Virus record (IMG/VR): IMGVR_UViG_3300046660_000367
Location: 34,276-98,275 of that record
DNA length: 64,000 nucleotides
Source: a virus
Strand: one strand, 5' to 3'
Every line of letters starts with the position of its first letter. The stretch's first letter is position 1. The notes under the pieces were generated by a model that searched no databases, was not told the DNA's origin, and saw nothing but the letters and a program-made list of their open reading frames with translations. The position numbers and the translations under genes are program-made. Below, piece by piece: positions 56,170 through 64,000 of this stretch.

Positions 56170-56201
56170 GCCCGTTGAGGGCTTCACTTGGAGGCTTTAT
56201 C

Positions 56202-56972
56202 ATGACCCTGCGACTCTCGGCCGGCTTGCGTAATTACGTCAACGCGGATGGTTCCATCAAAGGTGCGCTGCACAATGGCGTGATCAATATCTACTCGGGC
56301 GCACAGCCGGCCACCGCCGACGCCGCGCCCACTGGCACGCTGCTGGCGAGCATCACCGCCGCCTCGGCCAGCCGCACCGCCGAAGTGCTGGCCACTGGCA
56401 CCATGACCCTGTCCGGCTCGGCCGGCTCGGTCAACAGCGTCCTGGTCAACAGCGTCAACATCATCGACGCCTCGGTGCCGTTCAACACGAACCTGACGCA
56501 GACCATCGCCGACCTGGCCGACATGATCAACAACAGCCGCTCGGCGCCGGACTACACGGCAACCGGCGCGGGCGCCGTCTTGACCATCACCGCCCAGCGC
56601 GGCACCGGCTCGTCGCCCAACGGCTTCGTGGTCACCTGCACCTACACGACCCTGACCGGCACCTACACCAATATGACGGGTGGCGTGACGGCTGCCAACG
56701 GTCTGCGTATGGGCACCTCCACGGCTGGCGTGCTGACTAAAAACAGTACCCAGGTCTGGTCCGGTGTGGCCGGGGCCAGTGGCACCGCCGGCTGGTTCCG
56801 CTTTTCCGGTAGCGTGGCCGACAGCGGCATCATCGATTCGGTCGGCAGCGAAGTGCGCCTGGACGGTGCGATTGCCACCTCCGGCGCGCAGCTGAACATG
56901 TCATCGACCACCATCACTTCCGGCGCCACGCAAACCATCAGCTCCTTCCCCCTGACCCTGCCTACTTCGTAA
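56202..56972 (+). CDS. virion protein, paralogue of the 24199 product
   Basis: A 256-residue beta-rich protein. It begins with LSAGLRNYVNADGSIKGALH and has YSGAQPATADAAPTGTLLAS, matching the 24199 protein; the GTAGWFRFSGSVADSGII and SGAQLNMSSTTITSGAT segments match the end. About 100 residues in the middle (VLVNSVNIIDASVPFNTNLT) are an insertion. Probably a fibre or decoration protein. TGGAGG before the ATG. Confidence 0.65.
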   Translation: MTLRLSAGLRNYVNADGSIKGALHNGVINIYSGAQPATADAAPTGTLLASITAASASRTAEVLATGTMTLSGSAGSVNSVLVNSVNIIDASVPFNTNLTQTIADLADMINNSRSAPDYTATGAGAVLTITAQRGTGSSPNGFVVTCTYTTLTGTYTNMTGGVTAANGLRMGTSTAGVLTKNSTQVWSGVAGASGTAGWFRFSGSVADSGIIDSVGSEVRLDGAIATSGAQLNMSSTTITSGATQTISSFPLTLPTS

Positions 56973-57002
56973 TCCGACCCTGCACGGCAACGGGAGCTAA
57001 AC

Positions 57003-59390
57003 ATGGCCACGTCCACCAAATGGCGTTTGCACTTCACCGCCAACAACAGCACGCCGACGAACGGTGTCGGCTTCGGCGACCTGCAGATGCGCACCACGGC
57101 GGGCGTGGCGCGGCCATGGGTCAAAGCCAGCGTTGATGGCACCGTCACCCACCTCGGCTCGGCCACGCTGTACGGCAGCAGTGGCCTGACGGCGCTGGAC
57201 ATCGGTAACTTCAGCGCGCACGACGATTCCATCCATGCCATTACGCTGCCGTTTCCGATCAATTTTGGCAGCGTGCCCACCTCCACCGTATGGGTGTCCA
57301 CCAACGGCTACTTGGTGTTCTCCGATCCGGGCGGGGTCGATGTCCACGGCGGCTTCACCGGCGCCAATCCGGCGCGTCCCAGCCTGCAAATCGGTGCCAA
57401 TGATGGCCGCGCCGACAACATCTACTATGGCTCGCTGGACGGCAATGCCACCTTTCGCATCCGTTTTGAAGGCAACAGCAGCTATAACAGCAGCGGCACT
57501 GCCGAGGTGTGGGAAATCACGCTCACGGCCGCCACTCCTGACAGCATCCGGTTAGACAGCCAGAGCGGCCCCGGCTTTGGCGGCAGGGGCATCGGCGACG
57601 GCAACAACAGCACCTACGTCGCCACCTTCACGGACGGCTTGACCGACGCCAGCTACAGCATCAGCACCAGCGGCACGCCTGACGAGGCCAGCGCCACCGC
57701 CTCCAGTGCCAAACCATCGGGACCGCCTTACGACTACAACCCGCCCAGCGGCATCAACGGGCTGTGGTACGACCAATGGCGCTCGGTTGAAGGGGGCAGC
57801 AGCATCGACGAGTGGTTCCAGGTCGAGTTCACCTACCCGTTCACCTGCGCCGAATACGTGCTGACGATTTGGGCCAACACCGGCTTGTCGCCCAATCCGT
57901 ACATACCCACGGCATGGACGCTGGAGTATTGGAACGGCGCCGCCTGGGCGGTGGCCGACACCCGCAGCGGCGTGGATATGACCAGCACCGGCAACGACGA
58001 CTGGACCTACACGCTCACCTATTGCGATGGCGATGTCCACCTGTCGCCGCTAACCTTGAACGCCTTTGCCAACATCACCGGCGATTACGTGGATATCGTC
58101 CTGGAGGAATTGGCCCTCGCGGCCACGCTGGTGCATGCAGCCGCCCCGGTCGCCACCAACCCAATGACCGGCGATTCGTTCTTCCCTGAACTGGAACTGG
58201 ACGCCTCGCTGGAACCGGCCCTGGCGCTGGCCGAGCTGCAACTGGCCGCCAGCGGCTACGCCGGCAACGTGGGCGATGCGCTACTCACCCTGCCGACATG
58301 GACCTTGAAGGGCGCCACCGCTGATGGCTTGATCCTGCCGCAGCTCTCGCTGGACGCCACCGGCGACGCCGCCGCCCTGATCACCGCCGACATCACCTTG
58401 CCGCAGCTGGCCCTGGCCGGTGCGCTGGATGCGGCGCTGCCCTTGCCAGGCTGGACCCTGGACGGCGCGCTGCTGGCCGGCACCGTCAGCGCTGCGCAAT
58501 TGACCTTGCCGGTCTGGACCGCTCTTGGTGATTGCGGCCTGATGGCCGATGTCACGCTGCCCGACCTGGCCGTGGACGGCGCTGGCCTGGCCGGCACCGT
58601 CGCATCCGGTGCCATCAGCATGCCGGTCTGGCTGGCCGATACAAGCGCCTATCAGGACACCACCAGTAGCGGCAATGTGACCTTTGGCCTGCTTAGTGTG
58701 GCCGGCGGCATGCTCTCCGACGCGCTGATCGATGCCAGCGTGACGCTGCCCTTGGCCAGCTTGTCGGCGACCGGGCTGGCCGGCACGGTGTCCGGCGCCA
58801 CTCTGACGCTGCCCTTGTTCACGCTGGACGGCCACGGTTACTTTGATAACATCGGCACGGCCAGCGTCGAATTGCTGGCCTTGCTGGTCAATGGCACGCT
58901 GGACAACGACCAGCCACTGGCCGCCACTGTCCCGACGCTGGCCCTGAACACCGTCCTGCGCGCCGTCACGCTGTATGACGGCGTGTTAGCCAACAGCTAC
59001 GCCAGTTTTAACGGCCTCACGCTGGCCGCCACCGAACACGGTATCGTGGCGCTGAGCGGCGACACCGACCTGGGTGCGGCCATCCGCGCCAGCGTCATGT
59101 CCGGCATCAGCGACCTCGACAGCCCGCAATTGAAGCGCGTACTCAGTGGCTTTGTCGGCTACCGCGCCAGCGGCGCCATGTCCCTTACCCTGATCACCGA
59201 CGAACACCACGAATACGTCTACCAGCTGGACCCGCGCCAGATTGCCGCCGATCTGCACCCCAGCCGTGTCAAGCTCGGACGCGGCGTGACCGGCCGCTAC
59301 TGGCAGTGGGCACTTGACAACCGCGACGGCGCCGACTTCAGCCTGGACAACTTCACCATGGAAGTGGAACCGTTGAAAAGGCGCATCTGA
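57003..59390 (+). CDS. large virion protein with NIDO-like and discoidin-like modules
   Basis: A 795-residue protein. Residues 60-220 share the beta module of the 24649 tailspike (STVWVSTNGYLVFSDPGG, TFRIRFEGNSSYNSSGTAEV). Residues 245-350 read like an F5/8-type C discoidin domain (EWFQVEFTYPFTCAEYVLTI, AWTLEYWNGAAW). Residues 370-700 have roughly 25-residue repeats with LTLPxW and GLAGTV cores. The C-terminus ends YWQWALDNRDGADFSLDNFT. It is probably a receptor-binding or tail fibre-like component. Confidence 0.65.
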   Translation: MATSTKWRLHFTANNSTPTNGVGFGDLQMRTTAGVARPWVKASVDGTVTHLGSATLYGSSGLTALDIGNFSAHDDSIHAITLPFPINFGSVPTSTVWVSTNGYLVFSDPGGVDVHGGFTGANPARPSLQIGANDGRADNIYYGSLDGNATFRIRFEGNSSYNSSGTAEVWEITLTAATPDSIRLDSQSGPGFGGRGIGDGNNSTYVATFTDGLTDASYSISTSGTPDEASATASSAKPSGPPYDYNPPSGINGLWYDQWRSVEGGSSIDEWFQVEFTYPFTCAEYVLTIWANTGLSPNPYIPTAWTLEYWNGAAWAVADTRSGVDMTSTGNDDWTYTLTYCDGDVHLSPLTLNAFANITGDYVDIVLEELALAATLVHAAAPVATNPMTGDSFFPELELDASLEPALALAELQLAASGYAGNVGDALLTLPTWTLKGATADGLILPQLSLDATGDAAALITADITLPQLALAGALDAALPLPGWTLDGALLAGTVSAAQLTLPVWTALGDCGLMADVTLPDLAVDGAGLAGTVASGAISMPVWLADTSAYQDTTSSGNVTFGLLSVAGGMLSDALIDASVTLPLASLSATGLAGTVSGATLTLPLFTLDGHGYFDNIGTASVELLALLVNGTLDNDQPLAATVPTLALNTVLRAVTLYDGVLANSYASFNGLTLAATEHGIVALSGDTDLGAAIRASVMSGISDLDSPQLKRVLSGFVGYRASGAMSLTLITDEHHEYVYQLDPRQIAADLHPSRVKLGRGVTGRYWQWALDNRDGADFSLDNFTMEVEPLKRRI

Positions 59391-61417
59391 TGAATGACGA
59401 CTATCAGGATGAACCGGCCGTCACCGGCTGGCTGACCACCCAGCTGTCCGGCGACAAGCAGGCCGCCGCGCAGCATGTCGGCCATGCCCGCAAGCTGCTT
59501 GGCCAATTGCGCAGCCGAAACGGCGTCAACGCGCGCCAGGCGGCCGGCGAAGTACCGGGCTTCTTCCGCCACAACAGTGTCATGCCCGATGGCAGCCGCA
59601 TCAGCGTTGTCAGCAACAACGGGCAGGACATCATCGCGGTGCATAGCCCGCTCAGTGAGACGCCCGGCAGATTCATCCCGCCCGAGCTGCACTCCACGCC
59701 AGAACAGTCCGAGGCCACGCTGCCGGAACCGGACGTGCCGATGCCTACCTTCAGCCGCAGCAGCGAGGAAAAAAGCGAACCCTCCGAGGAAGAAGAAAAG
59801 AAAGTTGAGGAAGAACGCATTGAACCACGACCGTATATGTGGGTCGGCATCCGCATCAAGCTGGAGGAAGGGGCGCTGAACCAGATCGGAAATCCGACCA
59901 TCCCCCGGCAATCGATCCTGGCGTGCATGGTCGAGCCGGCCGTGGTGGGGCGCCAGCGCGGCATCATTGTCGCTGACGACTGGTACGCGCGCGTGATGGC
60001 CGATCTGAGCGACGATCAACCGACGCTCAGCCCCGAGCTGGGCGCCGCCTTGGGCCAGTTCCACCAGCAATGGGACCACCTGGCGGAAGGCCGCGTGCCC
60101 AGCGAAGTGCATAATCTGCAATTTGTCGATAGCGGGTCTGACGATTTTGACTCTTTCCAATTTTCGCTCAACGGCTTGCGCTGTTATGAAGCCAGCGCAT
60201 CGCAGGGGCAATTCGCGCCCTACGATCCGTACCTGCCGGACGACCAGCAGGACCGCGACCGCGATTTCAACGACGCCGTGTATGGCGATGTCTACACCCC
60301 CGAAGGTCTCGGCCGCCCGCCGTGGGACATCGTGTATGTGCTGGACCCGGAAGAAGAAGACCAAACCGATCCGTGCGACCCGCGTGAGTTGAACAGCACG
60401 GCCAGGCGCGTGCTGGAGGAGGGCGGCATGGCCAGCTTTGATGACGTGGTGCTGAACGGCGAGTACGTGTTGCACCTGGCCGCACGCGCCAGCCCGCGCA
60501 GACAAACCGACCGGCCCGGCGACAAGCCGCTGCCCGGTTTGAGTCCCGCCTATTTCTGGCGCACTGACGCCGACTATCAGGAACATTTGTTCTACCCACT
60601 GGAACCGATGCGCATGGAAGTGGAAGTGCGGCTCGACAAGGAACCGTACACGGCCATTTTCAGCTTCGACATCACCATCGAACATTACGGCGAGTGGAAC
60701 ATGAACACGCGGCCGTTCGGCGAAAAGCTGTGCACCAATTGCTGTCCCGGTTCCACCGGCGGCAACCCGCGTGAACGGAACTGGAACGGCTTCGACATCA
60801 TCATCGATGTCGAAGGCGGCGGTTGCCGCAGCGGCCTGCTCGATGATGTCGGCATGTTCAATGGCGGCGGGGCGTCCACGGAATGGGATGAATACTCGCA
60901 GAACGTGGATATCTATATGTATACGGGGGCGGGTATCAGCTACACCAACCCGATCTACCCCGGCAGCCCTATCTACGGCAGCGCGGTCGAGTACGCGGCG
61001 GCATTCATTCACAGCATTCTCGAACAGCAGACCGCCGGCATTTATGGCAGCGGCATGGTTATTTATGAGCGCAGCATCGGCGATATCGCCGGGGCGCTCT
61101 CGCAAGCCGACTCTGGTTTCGGCACCCCTGGCGCATGGGTTCACGGTATCTATCGGTATGACGTAGTTGGCAACACGTTTGCGCTGTTGCCGCGCCTGCC
61201 CGACCCGCCACTGTCGGAGCGGGACCAAAACAACCACAACCCGCTGAGTACCGACAGGGATTTGTTCCCATTTCTGTACTGGGCCTATCCCTACGGCTAC
61301 ATCAGCAAGGCCGCGTGTCGCTATGCAATCGCCCTGATCCTGGAAGGCCCCACCATGGCCAATTTATCCAATGGCACCTATGGCGACCCGGAAATGAGTC
61401 CCACTGCTTGCTGCTAA
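59390..61417 (+). CDS. large virion protein, unknown
   Basis: A 675-residue protein. The N-terminus (WLTTQLSGDKQAAAQHVGHA) is followed by a highly charged linker (EEKSEPSEEEEKKVEEERIE). The middle and end hold an aromatic, beta-rich domain (GEWNMNTRPFGEKLCTNCCP, EYSQNVDIYMYTGAGISYTN). The ATG overlaps the stop of the previous gene. It is encoded in the virion block; function unknown. Confidence 0.6.
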   Translation: MNDDYQDEPAVTGWLTTQLSGDKQAAAQHVGHARKLLGQLRSRNGVNARQAAGEVPGFFRHNSVMPDGSRISVVSNNGQDIIAVHSPLSETPGRFIPPELHSTPEQSEATLPEPDVPMPTFSRSSEEKSEPSEEEEKKVEEERIEPRPYMWVGIRIKLEEGALNQIGNPTIPRQSILACMVEPAVVGRQRGIIVADDWYARVMADLSDDQPTLSPELGAALGQFHQQWDHLAEGRVPSEVHNLQFVDSGSDDFDSFQFSLNGLRCYEASASQGQFAPYDPYLPDDQQDRDRDFNDAVYGDVYTPEGLGRPPWDIVYVLDPEEEDQTDPCDPRELNSTARRVLEEGGMASFDDVVLNGEYVLHLAARASPRRQTDRPGDKPLPGLSPAYFWRTDADYQEHLFYPLEPMRMEVEVRLDKEPYTAIFSFDITIEHYGEWNMNTRPFGEKLCTNCCPGSTGGNPRERNWNGFDIIIDVEGGGCRSGLLDDVGMFNGGGASTEWDEYSQNVDIYMYTGAGISYTNPIYPGSPIYGSAVEYAAAFIHSILEQQTAGIYGSGMVIYERSIGDIAGALSQADSGFGTPGAWVHGIYRYDVVGNTFALLPRLPDPPLSERDQNNHNPLSTDRDLFPFLYWAYPYGYISKAACRYAIALILEGPTMANLSNGTYGDPEMSPTACC

Positions 61418-61435
61418 CCGCCTGGAGCGTCAGCC

Positions 61436-63757
61436 ATGACTTGCTATGTTCTTTCTAATTCCGCCGGCGCGCCAGTCGTCACGGTGCAAGCCGCCGCGCC
61501 CGCCGAACCGAATATGCAGCTGGCGCCCATCACGCCGCTGGCCGAGTTTGCTGGTGCCCCAGCGGCACCGGCCGCGCCGGCGGCGGGCGCTGCCGGCGGC
61601 GCGGGTGGCGTGTCCGCCCCAGCAACGGCCACAGCCGTCTTCGTGACCTCGCCGGCATCCGGCATCGTGGGCGGCGTATTGGCCCGCTCCGGCATTCTCG
61701 CCAGTGACGCGCAAGCGCAGGCGCTGGCCACCATCGCCACCCTGGCCGCTTACGGCAGCAACATCGGGCAGGTCGCTGCGCCGAGCATCCCGCTCGGCAG
61801 CGTCACGGTGGCACCAGCCGGCGCACCACCCACCAGCTCCACCCTGACCCCAAACTTTCCCGGCGCCCCGCAAGCGCCGCTGCTATCCGACACGCCGCTG
61901 CTGAGCCTGCCCGAGCCACCGGCCTACAACGTCCCTGATCTGACCATCATCGACATCGCCCTGCCGGACCCGTTCACCGCGCTGCTGCCGAGCGCCCCCG
62001 AGCTGGCTGCCGTGCCACTGGCCCTGGAACCGGATTTCACCCTGCCGGTCGCGCCCACGCTGTTCAGTTTGGCCTTGCCCGAAGTGCCAACCATCACGCT
62101 GCCGCTGTTTACCGCCAGCCCAGGCGAGGCGCCCGATGCGCCCGATGCGCGCTTCGCCTATGCCGAAGTGCAGTACCAGAGCGCGCTGCTATCGAGCATG
62201 ACCGAGCGCCTGGCCAGCATGAGCGGCGACATGCACGACACAGGTTTGAGCGATGACGTGGAGCAGGCCATTTGGGAGCGCGCCGCCGAACGCGAAGCGC
62301 TGCTGACCCACCGCGCCGCAGGCGAGGCGCTGCGCCTGATGAAGATGCGCGGCTTCGCCATGCCGGAAGCGGCCATGGTGCGCACCGTGCAGCAGGCGCT
62401 GCAGGGCGGCCTGCGCCGCGCCGCCAGCCTGCGGCGCGACATACTCATTAAACAGGCCCAGCTGCGCCAGCAAAATTTCAAGTTCGCCACCGACACCATG
62501 GTCGCCCTGCAGGCGCGCTTGCTGGACCAGGCCAACGCCGCCCAGGCGCGCGCACTGGAATCGGCCAAGGCCATGGTGAATACCGAAATCCAGCTGTTCA
62601 ACGCCAAGGTGGCGCTGTACAACGCCAGCGTCAGTGCGTTTTCCACCAGCGCGCAAGTGTTCCGCTCGCGCCTGGAGGGGGCGCTGGCCAGCATTGAAAT
62701 CTATAAGGCGCAATTGTCCGGTCAGGAAGCCATCGGAGAAATAAATGTTCAAAAGGCAATTATCTACAAGGAACAAATTGCCGGTGTGAGCCTGATCGCC
62801 GGGGTGTACAAAACCCGCGTGGACGCCGCGCGGCAGGTGGCCGAGTCAAACAAAGTGATCGTGGAGGGCTACCGCGCCCGCGTCAGCGCGCTGGAAAGCG
62901 CAGTGCTGGCAAAATCCACGGAATACGATATGTACAGCGCCCGTATCAAAGGGCAGGCCGCCAAGGTGGCCATCTTCGCCGGACAAAACCGCGCGTTTTC
63001 TTCGCGCGTGCAGGCCTTCGAGGGCTTGACGCGCGCAAAAATCGGCGCGCAAGACCTGCGCTTTAAACAGGCCAACGAGTTCCCGCTGGAACTGTACAAG
63101 AGTCAAATGGACGCCTACCGGATCGGCGCCGAGGCGGCGGTGGACAAGCTGCGCTCGACCGCCACCCTGTTCGACGGCCAGGTGCGCGCCTTCGCCACCC
63201 AGGAGGGCGCCAAGGTGGCCAACGTCGAGGCGCAGGTGCGCGTGGCCAGCGCCAACGCGCAGGCCTCCGTGGCCCAGGCTGAATTGATGATCGAGGCGGC
63301 GCGCAGCAATCTGCAGCTGAGCGACAAGGCCGCGCAAAGCGTGCAGGCGAACATGCGCACCGCCGGCCAGCTCGGCGGCCAGCTCGCCGCCGCCGCCATC
63401 GCCGCCCAGCACGTGCATGCGTCCATCACCGAGTCGGGCCAGATGTCGGTGTCGCAGAACGACAGCATCACCGCCAGCACCTCCGTCACCAACTCGGCGC
63501 TGACCGCCACCTCCAGCAACTCCAGCACCAACACCTCGTCCAACGTCACCACTGGCACCAGCATGACGAATGCGATGAACAAGAGCGAAACCCGCTCCGT
63601 CCACTCGGGCACGAACCGCAGTATCTCCCGGCGCACGTCGGTGTCGAACTCCACCCGCGTCTCGGCGCACAACGCGACCACGCTGTCCTCCGAAAGCAAT
63701 TCGTCCATCAACAACGTGATCGCCTGCGAAGACATCACCACCCACAGCGACAAATAA
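61436..63757 (+). CDS. large virion protein with long coiled coil
   Basis: A 773-residue protein. Residues 1-200 are Ala/Pro-rich (PVVTVQAAAPAEPNMQLAPI); residues 270-640 form a very long helix with many Ala/Gln (QAQLRQQNFKFATDTMVALQ split in parts); the last 90 residues are Ser/Thr/Asn-rich (SNSSTNTSSNVTTGTSMTNA). Such a layout recalls internal virion or tape-like proteins. No enzyme motif. The next gene begins alike, with an Ala-rich and Pro-rich start. Confidence 0.6.
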   Translation: MTCYVLSNSAGAPVVTVQAAAPAEPNMQLAPITPLAEFAGAPAAPAAPAAGAAGGAGGVSAPATATAVFVTSPASGIVGGVLARSGILASDAQAQALATIATLAAYGSNIGQVAAPSIPLGSVTVAPAGAPPTSSTLTPNFPGAPQAPLLSDTPLLSLPEPPAYNVPDLTIIDIALPDPFTALLPSAPELAAVPLALEPDFTLPVAPTLFSLALPEVPTITLPLFTASPGEAPDAPDARFAYAEVQYQSALLSSMTERLASMSGDMHDTGLSDDVEQAIWERAAEREALLTHRAAGEALRLMKMRGFAMPEAAMVRTVQQALQGGLRRAASLRRDILIKQAQLRQQNFKFATDTMVALQARLLDQANAAQARALESAKAMVNTEIQLFNAKVALYNASVSAFSTSAQVFRSRLEGALASIEIYKAQLSGQEAIGEINVQKAIIYKEQIAGVSLIAGVYKTRVDAARQVAESNKVIVEGYRARVSALESAVLAKSTEYDMYSARIKGQAAKVAIFAGQNRAFSSRVQAFEGLTRAKIGAQDLRFKQANEFPLELYKSQMDAYRIGAEAAVDKLRSTATLFDGQVRAFATQEGAKVANVEAQVRVASANAQASVAQAELMIEAARSNLQLSDKAAQSVQANMRTAGQLGGQLAAAAIAAQHVHASITESGQMSVSQNDSITASTSVTNSALTATSSNSSTNTSSNVTTGTSMTNAMNKSETRSVHSGTNRSISRRTSVSNSTRVSAHNATTLSSESNSSINNVIACEDITTHSDK

Positions 63758-63760
63758 GCC

Positions 63761-64000
63761 ATGACCATGAACCCATCCCCCCCAGCTGGCGTTGGCCAGG
63801 CCGCAAGCATGGTGGCGGGCGTGCTGATGCAATCGGCCGCGCTGGCCACCGCCTCCGCCAGCGGCGCGATGGCGGCCATCGCCTCGCTGGGCAACGCTTC
63901 CTTCCCCGCCGCCGCCGTGCAGCTGCCGCCGTTCCCGTCCATCGAGATCAGCCTGCCGCCGCTCGGCAGCGCGCCGGCCGATCCCGGCGACCTGACGGCC
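63761..64000 (+). CDS. partial gene, cut by the right edge of the window
   Basis: 80 codons are visible, starting with MTMNPSPPAGVGQAASMVAG. The Ala/Pro-rich composition (SASGAMAAIASLGNASFPAA) follows the style of the previous gene. No stop codon before the edge, no domain identified. Start may be the second ATG at 63767. Confidence 0.6.
   Translation, partial: MTMNPSPPAGVGQAASMVAGVLMQSAALATASASGAMAAIASLGNASFPAAAVQLPPFPSIEISLPPLGSAPADPGDLTA

Noticed and set aside
59297-61237. A 646-residue frame on the minus strand
   Set aside because: It is the mirror of the well-supported 59390-61417 virion gene; high GC gives long antisense frames. The same holds for the long minus frames at 54412-55842 and 17993-19387.
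1-64000. tRNA, rRNA, insertion sequences and transposases
   Set aside because: None were seen: no cloverleaf-like runs, no transposase motif and no IS-type terminal repeats were recognised by eye. A tRNA scan would settle this.
1-64000. Integrase and lysis genes
   Set aside because: No tyrosine or serine recombinase motif and no endolysin-like protein was found in the translated frames; they may lie outside the window.

Overview
The window looks like most of a temperate, tailed, double-stranded DNA phage genome (or prophage) that probably persists as a plasmid. GC content is high, genes are tightly packed with many ATGA/GTGA stop-start overlaps, and there are no ribosomal, tRNA or metabolic host genes. 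An H-NS protein of the Burkholderiales type and the general codon style suggest a betaproteobacterial (Burkholderiales) host; this is an inference, not proof.

Layout. 1-2012: a non-coding, hairpin-rich stretch followed by a RepL-like replication initiator and one unknown gene on the + strand. 2027-15857: a long minus-strand early block. It contains small regulators (H-NS-like, XRE, RHH, YdaS-like), a ParA ATPase with a small RHH partner, an AT-rich site-like region with palindromes phased at 60 bp (about 9637-10069), and a recombination and ssDNA module (NinB, SSB, PD-(D/E)XK nuclease and a companion protein). It ends at a CI-like repressor. 15942-23338: the divergent + strand early block, which starts with a Cro-like domain fused to a nucleotide deoxyribosyltransferase-like domain. 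A Ref-like nuclease, a ParB-like protein, a DEAD-type helicase, a TOPRIM primase-like protein, a possible structured RNA, a VWA protein, a DUF1064 nuclease and a zinc-finger late-antiterminator candidate follow. 23339-29851: a candidate late promoter and terminator, then fibre or tailspike genes. 29865-38544: a minus-strand accessory cluster of small, mostly acidic unknown proteins separated by repeated hairpins. 38635-64000: the late morphogenesis block (TerS, TerL, portal, scaffold, major capsid protein, adaptor, tail nozzle, virion proteins), which runs off the right edge.

The most striking feature is the major capsid gene (48958-50401), an N4-gp56-like protein split into three exons by two short introns without ORFs. 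Both fold like group I introns: U at the 5' splice site, G at the 3' end, a P1 helix with the exon, P7 GACUA/UAGUC, and for intron 1 a complete P3-P8 layout. Splicing restores a 314-residue frame. In unspliced RNA a stop codon appears at once after each 5' splice site.

How the parts work together: RepL plus ParA/RHH and the palindromic region would replicate and partition the lysogenic plasmid. The CI/Cro-like switch at 15.9 kb chooses between the two early operons. The Q-like protein would read through the terminator at 23.5 kb to switch on late genes. No integrase and no clear lysis cassette were seen within the window; lysis genes may lie beyond the right end.
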